The notes under the pieces are model-generated. The model saw nothing but the letters and a program-made list of their open reading frames with translations, ran no database searches and was not told where the DNA came from. Positions 1 to 12,100 of a stretch of DNA of 64,000 nt are shown piece after piece. A program made the position numbers and the translations under genes. Positions within the stretch are counted from its first letter, which is position 1, and the number at the start of each line of letters is the position of its first letter. This DNA is from Brasenia schreberi (lineage: Eukaryota > Streptophyta > Magnoliopsida > Nymphaeales > Cabombaceae), in the NCBI GenBank assembly GCA_036023115.1, contig JAYKKT010000047.1, positions 124,001-188,000 on the forward strand, in the 5' to 3' direction.

Positions 1-26
1 CGTGTACGTGTGTGTGAACGCACAAC

Positions 27-110
27 TTAAGCCAAAATACAGGGGGTGTTGGATATAATCTTACATCTTAGAGAAGGACCAGTACCATACAGCCCGCCTC
101 CATACCGCAT
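27..110 (-). CDS. hnRNP Q/R-like, tentative last exon (may continue outside the window)
   Basis: After an acceptor TTCTGCAG the phase-0 frame reads a Gly/Tyr-rich start ([15 protein letters not shown]) that suits the tail of this protein, then stops at TAA 27-29. A good alternative donor, AGAT|GTAAGATT, lies near 60-67; if used, the true end lies beyond the left edge. Intron 10 (111-6507) would hold RTE copies A and B and a 44-bp RTE micro-insertion. Confidence 0.45.
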   Translation of the reverse strand: MRYGGGLYGTGPSLRCKIISNTPCILA

Positions 111-3100
111 CTGCAGAATGGCATATTAGAAACTTTGGCAGAAGAATGAACCGAGCAGACAACTTTTTGAGAAGACCACAAAAAAGCGGAAATATCACAA
201 GCTAAACACGACAAGATTGTGTCCAGTTAAGATAAAGTTAAGCAGGACCAACACCCAAGATGACATCTCAATTTCCTGTGGAAAATTATGGACAACTCAA
301 CAAGATCCATCATTCAATCTAGTGTCCCAATCAGTTGTCATTCAGATTGGCTCTGATGAAAGCCAGGTTTTCCATGACTTCATCCCCAAAAAAACTTTAA
401 TGACCGTCTCCGCTGTCCCGGACTAAGTTGATCAGACTAAGTTCAAAAGCAATTGCCACACTGAAATCACCCAATGAATAGATCTATAACAACAACAACA
501 ACTAAGCCTTTCCCCATACTAGACGGGGTCAGCTACACGGATTCTTTGTTTCCACAAAGCTCTATCATGTGTCATGTTAGCAGTTAACTCACAATAAGCT
601 AGATCATTCTTTATTGTTTCTTTCAACACTTTTGTGGTCGTCTTCTACCTCTTTTAATACTTTCCAAATTTAGTTTTTCATACCTTCTTAGAGGCTCTTC
701 TTCTGTCTTCTTTCTATATGTCCAAACCATCATAAACGATATTCTCTCGTTTTCTCCTCTATTGGTGTCACTCCTAATTTGTTTCTAATAACCTCATTAT
801 GTATATGGTCTTTTCTTGTATGACCATTCATCCATCTCAACATCTTCATTTTTGTCACAGACATGTTTTGTATATGTTGATGGTTAACTGCCCAACACTC
901 ATAATCATAAAACATGACAAGTCTAATTGTTGCTCTATAATATTTACCTTTTAACTTTAATGGTATCTTCTTATCACAAAGAATACCTTATGCTCTTCTC
1001 CATTTTAACCAACCAGCATTAATTCTATGCGTAACATCTCCATTGATTCTTCCATCACTCTGAAAAATTGACCCTAGGTATTTAAAACTTTCCTTTTCGA
1101 TGATCCAATGTGTGCCAATTTTAATTTCTATGTCCTCTGAAGTAACCAAATGATCAAACTTACATTCCATATATTCTGTCTTTGTTCTACTAAGTCGGAG
1201 GCCTTTGCTTTCTAATGTTTCTCTCCATAGTTCTAATTTTCTATTAACTTTTTCCTTAGACTCTTCCATTAACACAATCTCATCTGCAAATAACATACAC
1301 CAAGGCACTTCATCTTGAATATGTTTTGTTAACTCATCAATCACCATTATAAATAAGTATGAACTTAAAGTTGATCCTTGATGTAACCCAATATTAACTT
1401 CAAAGAAGTTTGTCATTCCTTAATGAGTCCTCATACATGTTTTTGCACCATCGTACATGTCTCTTATAAGGTTAATGTATGTCAATGGGATACCTCTTTT
1501 TTCCAAGGTTCTCCAAAAAACCTTCCTCAGTACCCTATTGAGGTTAATGTATGTCAATGGGATACCTCTTTTTTCCAAGGTTCTCCAAAGAACCTTCCTC
1601 AGTACCCTATTGTAAGCTTTTTCTAGATCAATAAATACCATATGAAGGTCTTTCCTTTTAGTTCTAAAATGTTTCATAAGACGTCTCAAAAGATGAATCG
1701 CTTCAACAGTAGATCTGTCTGGCATGAATCCAAATTGATTCTCTCATGTACTTAAACTTGTCTTAATCTACGTTCGATAATTCTTTCCCACAATTTCATA
1801 GTATGGCTCATTAACTTGATACCTCGATAATTCGCACAATTTTGAATGTCTCTCTTGTTCTTATATATGGGTATAAGTGTACTCGCTCTCCATTCCTCGG
1901 GCATCTTTTGGTTTCTTCATATTTCATTAAATAGTCTTGTGAGCCAAGTGATTCTTATTTCTCCTAGTATTTTCTAAACTTCTATAGGAATATTGTCTGG
2001 TCCTACCGATTTATCACCCTTCATATGTTTAAGAGCCTCTTTGACTTCATTCTCTTGAATACGTCGATAGAAATTGTGGTTTATATACCTTTTTGATTTG
2101 GCTAACTCTCCTAAGTTAATACTAACATCTTTATTTTCATTAAAAATCTTATAAAAATAGTTTTTTCATCTATTTCTTATATCATCATTTGCCACTAGAA
2201 TTTTTCCATCCTCGTCTTTGATGCATCTAACAGAATTAAGATCTTTAGTTTTCTTATCTCTAGCCCTAGCTATCCTAAAAATATCTCTTTCACCCTCTTT
2301 TGAGTTGAGGTTTTTATATAAATCCGCCCAAATTTTAGTTTTTGCTTCACTGACCACATTTTTTCTTCTTTCTTTGCTTTCTTATAAGCCTCTAAAGTTT
2401 CACTAGTTTTCTTAGCATAATGTAATTTGTAACATACCTCATTGCCTTGATTTTATTTTACACTACTTCACTCCACCACCAAGCTTCTTTTTGTGCCGGT
2501 ACGCCTCCCTTAGATTCACCTAACACATCTTTCGCCACTTTCCTAATATGTATAGCCATATTTTTCCACATATCACAAGGTGTACCAACATAATTCCAAG
2601 CATCTTCTTGAAGGACTTTTTGTTTAAATATATCTTCTTTCTCGCTTTTGAGGTTCCACCATTTAGTCCCAATAACTCAATGCACTCTTTTTCTCTTTGT
2701 CCATTTTTTATTTGTAAATCCATAACTAAAAGTCGATGTTGAGTGGTTAAACTTTCTCCTAGAATTACCTTACAATCTTTACAACACGCTCTATCTTTTT
2801 TTCTACAAATAAAGTAACCAATTTGTGTTTGTGATAAGCCACTCTTATAAGTAATTAAATGTTCATCTCGTTTTTTGAAGATTGTGTTAACTATAAAGAG
2901 ATCAAATGCCATAGAAAAATTTAAAATCTCCCTACCTTCCTCATTTATATCCCCAAAACCAAAGTTTTCATGAATACCTTGATATCTTAATGCCACTTTA
3001 CCAATATGTCCATTTAAGTCTCCTCATAAACAAATCATCTCCCTTTGTGGAATCCTTTGAATCACCTCATCTAACTCTTCCCAAAAAGTTGTCTTTATAT

Positions 3101-6100
3101 TATCTTCTAGGCCTACTTGGGGGTGCGTAAGCACAAACTATATTCAAAACCCTTGCTCCTAACACTAATTTCAACATCATGATTCAGTCACCATATCGTT
3201 GTATGTCTACTACATTATCTTTTAAATCTTTATTTATGATAATATGAACTCCGTTTCGAGTCGTTTCCTTACCTGAGTACCATAATTTAAAACATGTATC
3301 ATCTATCTCCTTTGCTTTTTCTCTAACCCACTTTATCTCTTCTAATAGAATATGAATCTTTCTCCGAATCATAGTACCTACCACCTCCATTAGCTTACCA
3401 GACAATGTTCTGATATTCCAAGAACCAATACGAATCTTATTATCTAGGACTAGCTTCTTTACCCCCCGCATCCGTCCATATTAAAAGTGTGGAGACCCTC
3501 TATGTAAATTATTCACTACATTCGGACGGCAATGTAGCGGGACTAACTTCTTTACCCACACCCGTCCATGATGTGGAAACTCTCTCTGCAATTGATTCAC
3601 TACATCTGGGCGAAAATGTAGTGATCCTTGCTTACTTATCACTGCATTCCGACTCTGCAGTACGTCACTAGACGAGGACGCCCCAAAGCAATGCTCATAA
3701 TTTGTGTAATCCATGGTATAAAAATCCGACAGTTTTACGATGGTTGTCGGAAGCCTAACACAACCCTCCTCCTTTATCCGGGCTTGGGACTGGCAATGCA
3801 AGGGTGATCTCTTATATGGTGTAATCCAATGAATAGGTGATCTATTTCCAGTATTTACAGTGTCTTGTGATTAAAAATACAATGGCCTGCACAGAAATAT
3901 CTAAATCAAAGCATGCCACTTGAAGGGCATGATCTCACCCTTTGAATTGGAATCAGGCGAGAGTGATTATGAATTTATGATACGCATGATACAGGGCAAA
4001 GAAAAATGTATTCCGCGCAGCAACACTCATCTAAAATGCAAGAATCACTTGGACAGATTCCACTTCTTGGGTGATGCCTACATGCTCAAAGTTTCAAGGG
4101 CATCTCCAATTCTAAATTTTTGTGAACATACAGCATGAGGGTTTAGCCAACCCCATCTAGTATGGGAAAAGGCTTAGTTGTTGTTGTATACAGAATGAGG
4201 GTTGCAGCGACGTCCTCCAATAGGCAAAGATGTCTTCCAGACTGACCCAACAGAATGTTCACCATATCAAAGCTATAGCATGGTTAAAACAGTCGGACCA
4301 TTTACACTGTTCTGAGCAAGCTACAGGCGAAGTAAGGTCTACCTCAGCAGATCGATGCAAGCTGGATAGCAAAAATCTGACTTAGGTCCATCCGACATTG
4401 AACAGGACAAGCAAGTAAGCAACCAAGGAAAGGGCAGCATGACTCAATTCCCAGCCCTACCCTTGAAAGCTAAAGAAAATTTTGAGGCATACCATGTGCT
4501 AGAAACAGTAACTATTTAACTACTTATCTACCTAATTAACTACAATAAGGGTATGGTAAACAGTGAAATGTTTAGTACCAGATATACACAAGTTTTCTTC
4601 TGATTCTATACACACCTTTAACAAGTGTTGAACCAACAAAATGTACAAATTTATTCCGGATTCTGGTTTAAGGTTTTCCTTCTAATTTCCTCAAATAACT
4701 ATTGACACTTGTACGAGAACTTTGTAAAATTCAGCCTCCAATTCTCTCGGAAAGTGGCGGGATATAGGTGTTCCCTTGTCATGAATACCCGAAAAATGAC
4801 AACCATGACTCTGGTTCTACATGTGGTATTTCTAGGGAGAGCCATGTATCATCACCAACAATATCAAGTTAGCCTTCTTCAAACTACACGGTGCAGCTCC
4901 TTTGTTGCATCCGTCCTAGCTTATGTTAAACCCATAGTCAGCATTTCTCATGCTACAGCCAGTTATCCTTGGTGATTTGATGGAATCTATTAGCTAGTTC
5001 TCTTGAGAAGCTCTGTTTTTTTTCGATAAGTTTCATTAATAAGCACCACGTGGATGCACCCTGACCTACATGGGATATACTCTATAAACTCAACAAATTT
5101 AACCACAGACCCCAAATAAGTGCCTCTGTGCCAAAGACACAGGTGTCGATATCAACTTTCCAGCAGTTCAATAGAGGATCTCTCAATCCCATCAAACACC
5201 CTTCTACTCCTCCTCTCCAAACAAGTCAAAAAACCGCACAAGGAACCAACAGAACTCTACATTTCCTCTCACAATAAAGAAAAAAATAGCTCCATGCCCA
5301 CATTTCCTCTCTCACATCCTACTCATCACCCACGCAATTCCAAGCACATTAAAAGCCATTACCTTGAGACATCTTGTTCACCCATAAACCAATAACAATG
5401 ATCCGTTATCTCTAACTCCCACTACAACAAGGAACAACAGTACACCAAGGTATACGGACCGACATGTATCATTTCATGAGGGAAATTGAAATAATACAGG
5501 CCCTGTTTCAGGTCTGGCTTGTGTATCGGGTTGTATTGCACAATACAGCCTGTATTGCCTGTATTGTATGCCCTGTGTATGACTTGAACCAGGCAAACCA
5601 GGCTTCCTTCAGCAGTTTGAGGTTTTCAAAGCTCTTCTTTCTTTATTTCTCTTCCAACTACACTCTTGTGAGGAGAAGGTTTTTCCGGTTCTCTTGTAAA
5701 AAAAAGCTTTTTCGGCTGTATTGGTATGATTTTTCTCCCATAAACTAAATAATACTCTCTCACCAACAAGGAGACGATAAGATTGATTTTTATGATAGCG
5801 GTGAATTTGGAGGAAAAAGAGAAGATTATTAGTTGATGTTTAAGATTTTAATGTTTGAGATTATGATTTGTTCTTATTTTCAGTTATGTAACTCTTAAAC
5901 TATGTCTAACTTTAAGAAGTTAGATAAGAATTTGATATACGTCATATATCTTTTAGTGTTTGAGAACTTGGCATAGTTGACTTGCTTGTCACTTTGCTTT
6001 GATTTGGTAATAGACTAGACCAATGGTTAGATTATTTATAATTGCCAGTTAGTTATCTTATTTGTTTGTTTGTATGATGATTATTATTATTTAATGAAAA

Positions 6101-9100
6101 CTTAAAGTAGGTACTTCCTACTTATTACCTTATTAAATTCAAAAGTTGTTGCAAACAGAAAAGAACCCAACTTCATTTCTATCAATGCCTTAACAACATT
6201 TAACGATAAGAAAGCCATAAAAGTACAAATAGAAAAAGGCCATGGGCATTTTCTATACAACAACAACAACAACTAAACCTTTTCCCATACTAGACGGGGT
6301 CAGCTACATGGATTCTTTGTTTCCACAGATCCCCATCGTGTGCCATGTTAGCAGTTAACTCACAATAAGCTAGATCATTCTTTATTGTTTCTTTCCAATA
6401 CTTGCAAATATAGTACGCTCCAATTGGGCATTTTCTATGATAGGGCATTTTCTATATTTTACCAAAAATAGGAAGTACTTGCAAATATTAAATATCCATG
6501 ATCTTACCCTTCCGGTAGCAGAAGAATCAATACTGGGAGGATATGAGCCTGAAAAGCCGAAACAGAAATGACAATGTTAAGCTCCAATTTATATTACGCC
6601 TCCAAATATCATAGCAACAAGCTAGAGAAACTTAGTATTACCTGCCGTATATCCAGCAGAATGCTGGTGATAGGAAGGCAGAGATGTCCCAGAACCACCA
6701 TAAGAGTGTGTACCGTAACTGAAGTACATTACCAATATCACTAGGAATGTCAAAAATCAAATCGTTAAGTGCAAAATGCATGTCCGCTAAAGTTAGATCC
6801 AATACCTTGTACTTGTGTACGGAAAAGAATTGTCTAGACATGCACGTGGATATCCTCTTGGATCAGAGTAAAGATCTTCACCCTGCATAAGTATTACAAA
6901 TTAGGCTAACAGCAGACAACATTGAAGTTGATCGCTCAGAAAGTTCTGAAAATACCAATGCTGAAATAGGTCTCTTTCCTCCAGCTAGCCCATGCAGATA
7001 ATCGCCAGGAGTTGAGGCTGGAGGAAAATAAGAAAAAAATGTCTCAAGCACTTACAGATTAGTCATTATGAAAAGCGCACCTACATGAGTAATATGGACA
7101 ACTATAAGGCGAAAAAGTTTTCCAGTGCAGTAACAGATTCAGCAAGTAGATGCAAAAGAACCTAAAATATGAGCACACAAACGTGCAAGCAACACCAATA
7201 CAAATATCAAGTAGCACCTTTTAAACAGGAACACACAACTGATAGGCATGAGTGGCAGATTTATTGAGAGGAGACTATTTTCAAGGTGGAAAATCAGTCA
7301 AAGAAATGCTGATGTGCACATGCCCATAAAAAACTTTTGAATAACCATAGAGAAACATTCTTTAGACAGCCAAACTTGACTCTAAGTATCAAATAACACA
7401 AAGGCAAAACTAGGACATGCACCTTTTCTTTAGCAAATATTTGCCTAAAATTCTTATTTTGGGAGAAAAGTATCAGAAGTAATATCAACATTACAAGGCT
7501 ACTGAAACCATATCCTGCAATGCCAGACCACAGAGAGAAACGATGGTCTCTCTCTAGGGCTCTTGAATACAACAACAAACAACAACTAAGCCTTCTCCCA
7601 TACTACATGGGATCGGCTACATGGATTCTTTATTTCCACATAGCTTTATCATATGCCATGCTAGCAGTTAACTCAATATGAACTGTATCATTCTTTATTG
7701 TTTCTTTCCAACACTTTTGTGGTCATCCTCACTACATGGGGTCGGCTACATGGATTCTTTATTTTCACATAGTTTTATCATATGTCATACTAGCAGTTAA
7801 CTCAATATAAACTAGATCATTTTTTATTGTTTATTTCCAACACTTTTGTGGTCATCCTCACTACATGGGGTCGGCTACATGGATTCTTTATTTCCACATA
7901 GCTTTATCATATGTCATGCTAGCAGTTAACTCAATACAAACTAGATCATTCTTTATTGTTTCTTTCCAAGTTTCCAACACTTTTGTGGTCATCCTCTTCC
8001 TCTTTCAACATTTTCACAATCTAGTTGTTCATATTTTCTTAGGGAGCATCCTTGAGTCATCTTTCTACATGTCCAAACCATCTTAAACGACTTTCTCTCA
8101 TTTTATCCTCTGTTTGTGCTACTCTCACTTTCTTTCTAATAACCTCATTATGTATATACAGTCTTTCCTTGTGTGACCGCTCATCCATTTCAACATCTTC
8201 ATTTCTCTTAACTTTAACTAGAATAAACTTCCCAACAAGAAGAAGTTCCTGCATAATGATTTCATATGTTAAATCACAACACCACTCAGCCACGCAATGA
8301 ACAATATATGAATAACTGCACATACGTTGTCATACAGAAAAGGTTAGTATATAGAGCAGTTCAGCATGTTGTCATAATCCGTAATGAAGCACATGCTAGT
8401 GCAATACATGAAAAAATAAGTTTGACATAACTGTAACTCCATCCCTTTTCAGCACCACGTGGCAATGAACTCTTCTTATTCTTATTTTTCTCCTCCTCTG
8501 ATACTACTTCCTTTTCCCACATGACTTTCTTATTTATCAGCTTTTCAACGTTTAGACAAAATGATCTCAGATACATTGACTGGATCCATTATCTGGTCAA
8601 AGTAGACCCTGACACAGTCTAACATGGCTGACCATTGACCACCGTGTGAGACAGGAAGTTGGCATCATGGTTGCCTACGTGTCTGTCTGACATAATCATC
8701 ATACCAGCCAGAAACTTAAAGTGGTAAAAACAGAAGGATGCCATGTTATCCCTAGCAAAGGAATCTAGCTCCAGAGTTCAATCTCACCTGTACCAAAATC
8801 TGAGGCCCCCTGTCTCCAAGATGCCTGCTCTCTCAAAACCTTTATCAGTTCAAGTTTGGTATACGAGTTCATGTCATGTATGGCCGATGAGTTCCCTCCT
8901 TCTGCAGTAGATGAGCTCCTAATACTGCCAGATGTCCCTCTGTTAACGAAATATCCTTTCTTGACAGGGACGGCACTTTGTATTGGACCTGAATTATCAA
9001 AATTCATGGTGCGTGTGTATATATAGAGAGAGAAGTCAGTAAACTAAATCTGCACAATACCTACCACATAAATTTGCTGATAGTGCAACAAGTTAGACAT

Positions 9101-12100
9101 AAATGCTGCTTAAATTAGAATAGAATTTGCAATAAATTGTTCGTCCATTTCAGACTCGTCAAGGACAAGAACTCAAAACCCTTCCCAAGACACCGGTAAC
9201 AAAATAATATCAAAAGACATGGCAGATTTTACTGATTCGTGAATCTTGGAAATTTGATAAAAGATATGCATGAAGCAACAAGCTTTAAAAGCAGACAATG
9301 GAGTTCAAAATTATGCAACATAAAAATTTCAAGACAGAGATGACCAAACTGAAAAAGAAGCCTAAAGAACAACATGTTGAGCAAACAGAGTAGACTCACC
9401 TTCATGGGGTTCCTTCTTTGTCTGTTTTGCCTGAACATCACTAGTAGTCTTTGGCTTTGCTTTACTTTGAGTGCTTTTCTTTAGAGGTTTGGCAAGCATT
9501 ACTTTGATATTTACCTGAAATACAAAGTATAAAGACATAGCATAACCAACTTCGATAGAGGCAAATTTGATACTGGGCCCTAACAACGCAAACCTTGGAA
9601 CCCTCATCAACCAATTCCTCCTTATTGAATGACTCAATGCAAGCAAGGGCAGCCTCCCGGGTAACATAGTCAACAAATGCAAAATCCTTTCGCTTGGGGT
9701 TGTGCATATCCTTTGCAAGTTTAATTTTTTCAATCTCGCCGAACTTTGAGAAGTGTTTCTTTACCTTTTCTTCATCCCAATAAGTCGAGACGCCATTTGC
9801 ATAAACAGTTTTAACCTGCGATTTTGTCAAAATGGATGTACTCAGTCTCCCAAATTTGTTACCATCTAACAATTGGAACATATTAAAAATGAAGTAGGCA
9901 ACTTTCAGAATGAACGAAAAATGAGAAACAAACATGCTTTACATACAAGCATTGGATTATATGTTTCCTGCTGCCATCCAGATAGCATGCACTAGAGCAA
10001 GTAGTATATCTGTTTTTCAACTCCTAATACTAATAAAGAAAGGTGATGGCATTCAAGAGTCCGAGTGGTTTGACAAGACAATGGAACTCTGCAACAGATG
10101 TCGGAGGGGAAGATCTCATGCAGGCAACCAAATCAAAACAAGAGAGTAAGATACAACCCAATGGAAAACAAAGATTTCAATAATGCTGGACATGTATGCA
10201 AAAAAATGTAGAGGGGGGAAATTTTGCAGATACGAATCCTGTCTGATGATCTTAAAGGCAGCAAGAAGCAGCAACAAGAGCAGCCCACTCCCCTAAAAGC
10301 CACCACTAGCACCATATTCGCTACCACAAACTCATCTGTGCACATAGACATCCACATGCACCTGTACACATATATGCGTGGTACAAAAATGATTCTCTCC
10401 TAGATACCTATGCGAACACCACAAAGAAATAAATAGTTTGAAAGACTCTACCGACAGTGACAGCAGAAGAGTTCAAGAGGATCAAAAGCAGCCCAAGATC
10501 CAACAGGAGCCTACAAACTCATGGGATATGCTGCCACTATCCAAAGCATGTGGGCTGCCTAATCCATTGCCCTATCGACAGACATGAGATCCATGACAAG
10601 GTGGATCCAAGCTATACTAGAGCATTCAACGAGAACTGGCGAGCTCATGGACCAAGCCTCCACATATGCATTTGAAAAGAGAGAGTTTCAGAGCAAAGCT
10701 CACCTCCATGTTCATGAACTTCCATTTTACAGAAGCTGCATTGAAGTCACTACTTCCTTACCATATAAGAATAGGCTCCTATCCTGGTTGGTAGTTGAGT
10801 CCAATGTTCTTGTGTTTCTTCCTTTCAAGTTCCCTAACTTTCTTGCTAACTGTGATCAACCCATTAAACATATAGCCTTTTTCACACAATGATTATTCAA
10901 AAGAATTGAAGCCATATTACACAACACAGGGCAACTCAAAATGAAAATAAACAATCAACAATGTCCAGAGATAGACTTGATCTGTTCAACTCATTCAAAT
11001 CCTGTCTTAAATGACTGAGATGAGTCACAAGAGAAAAACAATATCTTTTGTTGGTCACACAAAAGTTTGCCCCAGAAGTACTTAAGAAACAGTAGCCAAT
11101 GTTGTATTAGTCCATAATATATAACACAGGGATCAATAAATATAGTTGAAATGTATATAAACGGTACAATCCACACCTATATCACAAATGTCCACCATAT
11201 CATTTTGTATCATATTTATCATAACATATGGGGATTTAATGTTTGTATCAAATACACAATCCAACTCTGCCCGTGTAAGGGATCACCCTTGCATGGCCGG
11301 TCTCAAGCCCGGATAAAGGAGGAGGGTTGTGTTAGGCTTCCGACATCCAACGTAAAACTTTGTCAGATTTGTATACCATGGATTACACAAATTATGAGCA
11401 TTGTGTTGGGACGTTCCCTCTTAGCGACACGTTGCAGAGCCCGAATGCAGTGATAAGTAAGCAAGGGTCACTACATTTTCGCCTGGATGTAGTGAATCAA
11501 TTATAGAGAGAGTTCTCACGTCATCGACGGGTGTGGGTAAAGAAGTTAGTCCCGTTACATTGCCGCCCGAATGTAGTGAATAATTTACATAGAGGGTCTC
11601 TGCATTTTCAATATGGACGGATGCGGGGGTAAGGAAGCTAGTCCTAGATAATAAGATTCGTATTGGTTCTTGGAATATCGGAACATTATCCGGTAAGCTA
11701 ATGGAGGTGGTAGATACTATGATTCGGAGAAAGATTCATATTCTATTTTTAAAAGAGACAAAATAAGTTAGAGAAGAAAAAAAAAAGATTGAGGATAAAA
11801 GTTTTAAATTATAGTACTCGTAAGGAAAAGGCTTAAAACGAAGTTGGTATTATCATAAGTAAAGATTTAAAGGATATTGTAGTAGACGTACAACGATATG
11901 GTGACTGAATCATGACGTTGAAATTAGTGTTAGGAGAAGAGGTTTTGATATAGTTTGTGCTTATGCACCCCAAGTAGGACTAGAAGATAGTATAAAGACG
12001 GCTTTTTGGGAAGAGTTAGATAAGGTGATTCAAAGAATTCTACAAAAGGAGATGATTTGTTTAGGAAGACTTAAATGAACATGTCCGTAAAGAGACATTA

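Larger units (their letters stand above)
482..3825 (-). mobile_element. RTE-clade LINE, copy A, full length with target-site duplication
   Basis: A 3.3-kb non-LTR retrotransposon in intron 10 of the hnRNP-like gene. The 3' end (482-500) is the (TTG)n tail typical of plant RTE elements. The 5' end matches copies D, F and O. An 11-bp duplication, ccaatgaatag, flanks it at 471-481 and 3826-3836. The single ORF (N-terminal module, APE-type endonuclease, RT, C-terminal domain) is broken into pieces: 3481-3801, 3184-3471, 2520-2996, 2166-2357, 1420-1725, 988-1416 and 730-915. Endonuclease QETK is lost (LLEEIKW), and RT motif C reads FADE rather than FADD, so it cannot move by itself. Confidence 0.93.

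Noticed and set aside
7294..7578. 94-codon hydrophobic frame on the minus strand
   Set aside because: It lies in intron 6 of the hnRNP-like gene and runs into the RTE C tail; hydrophobicity follows from T-rich intron sequence.
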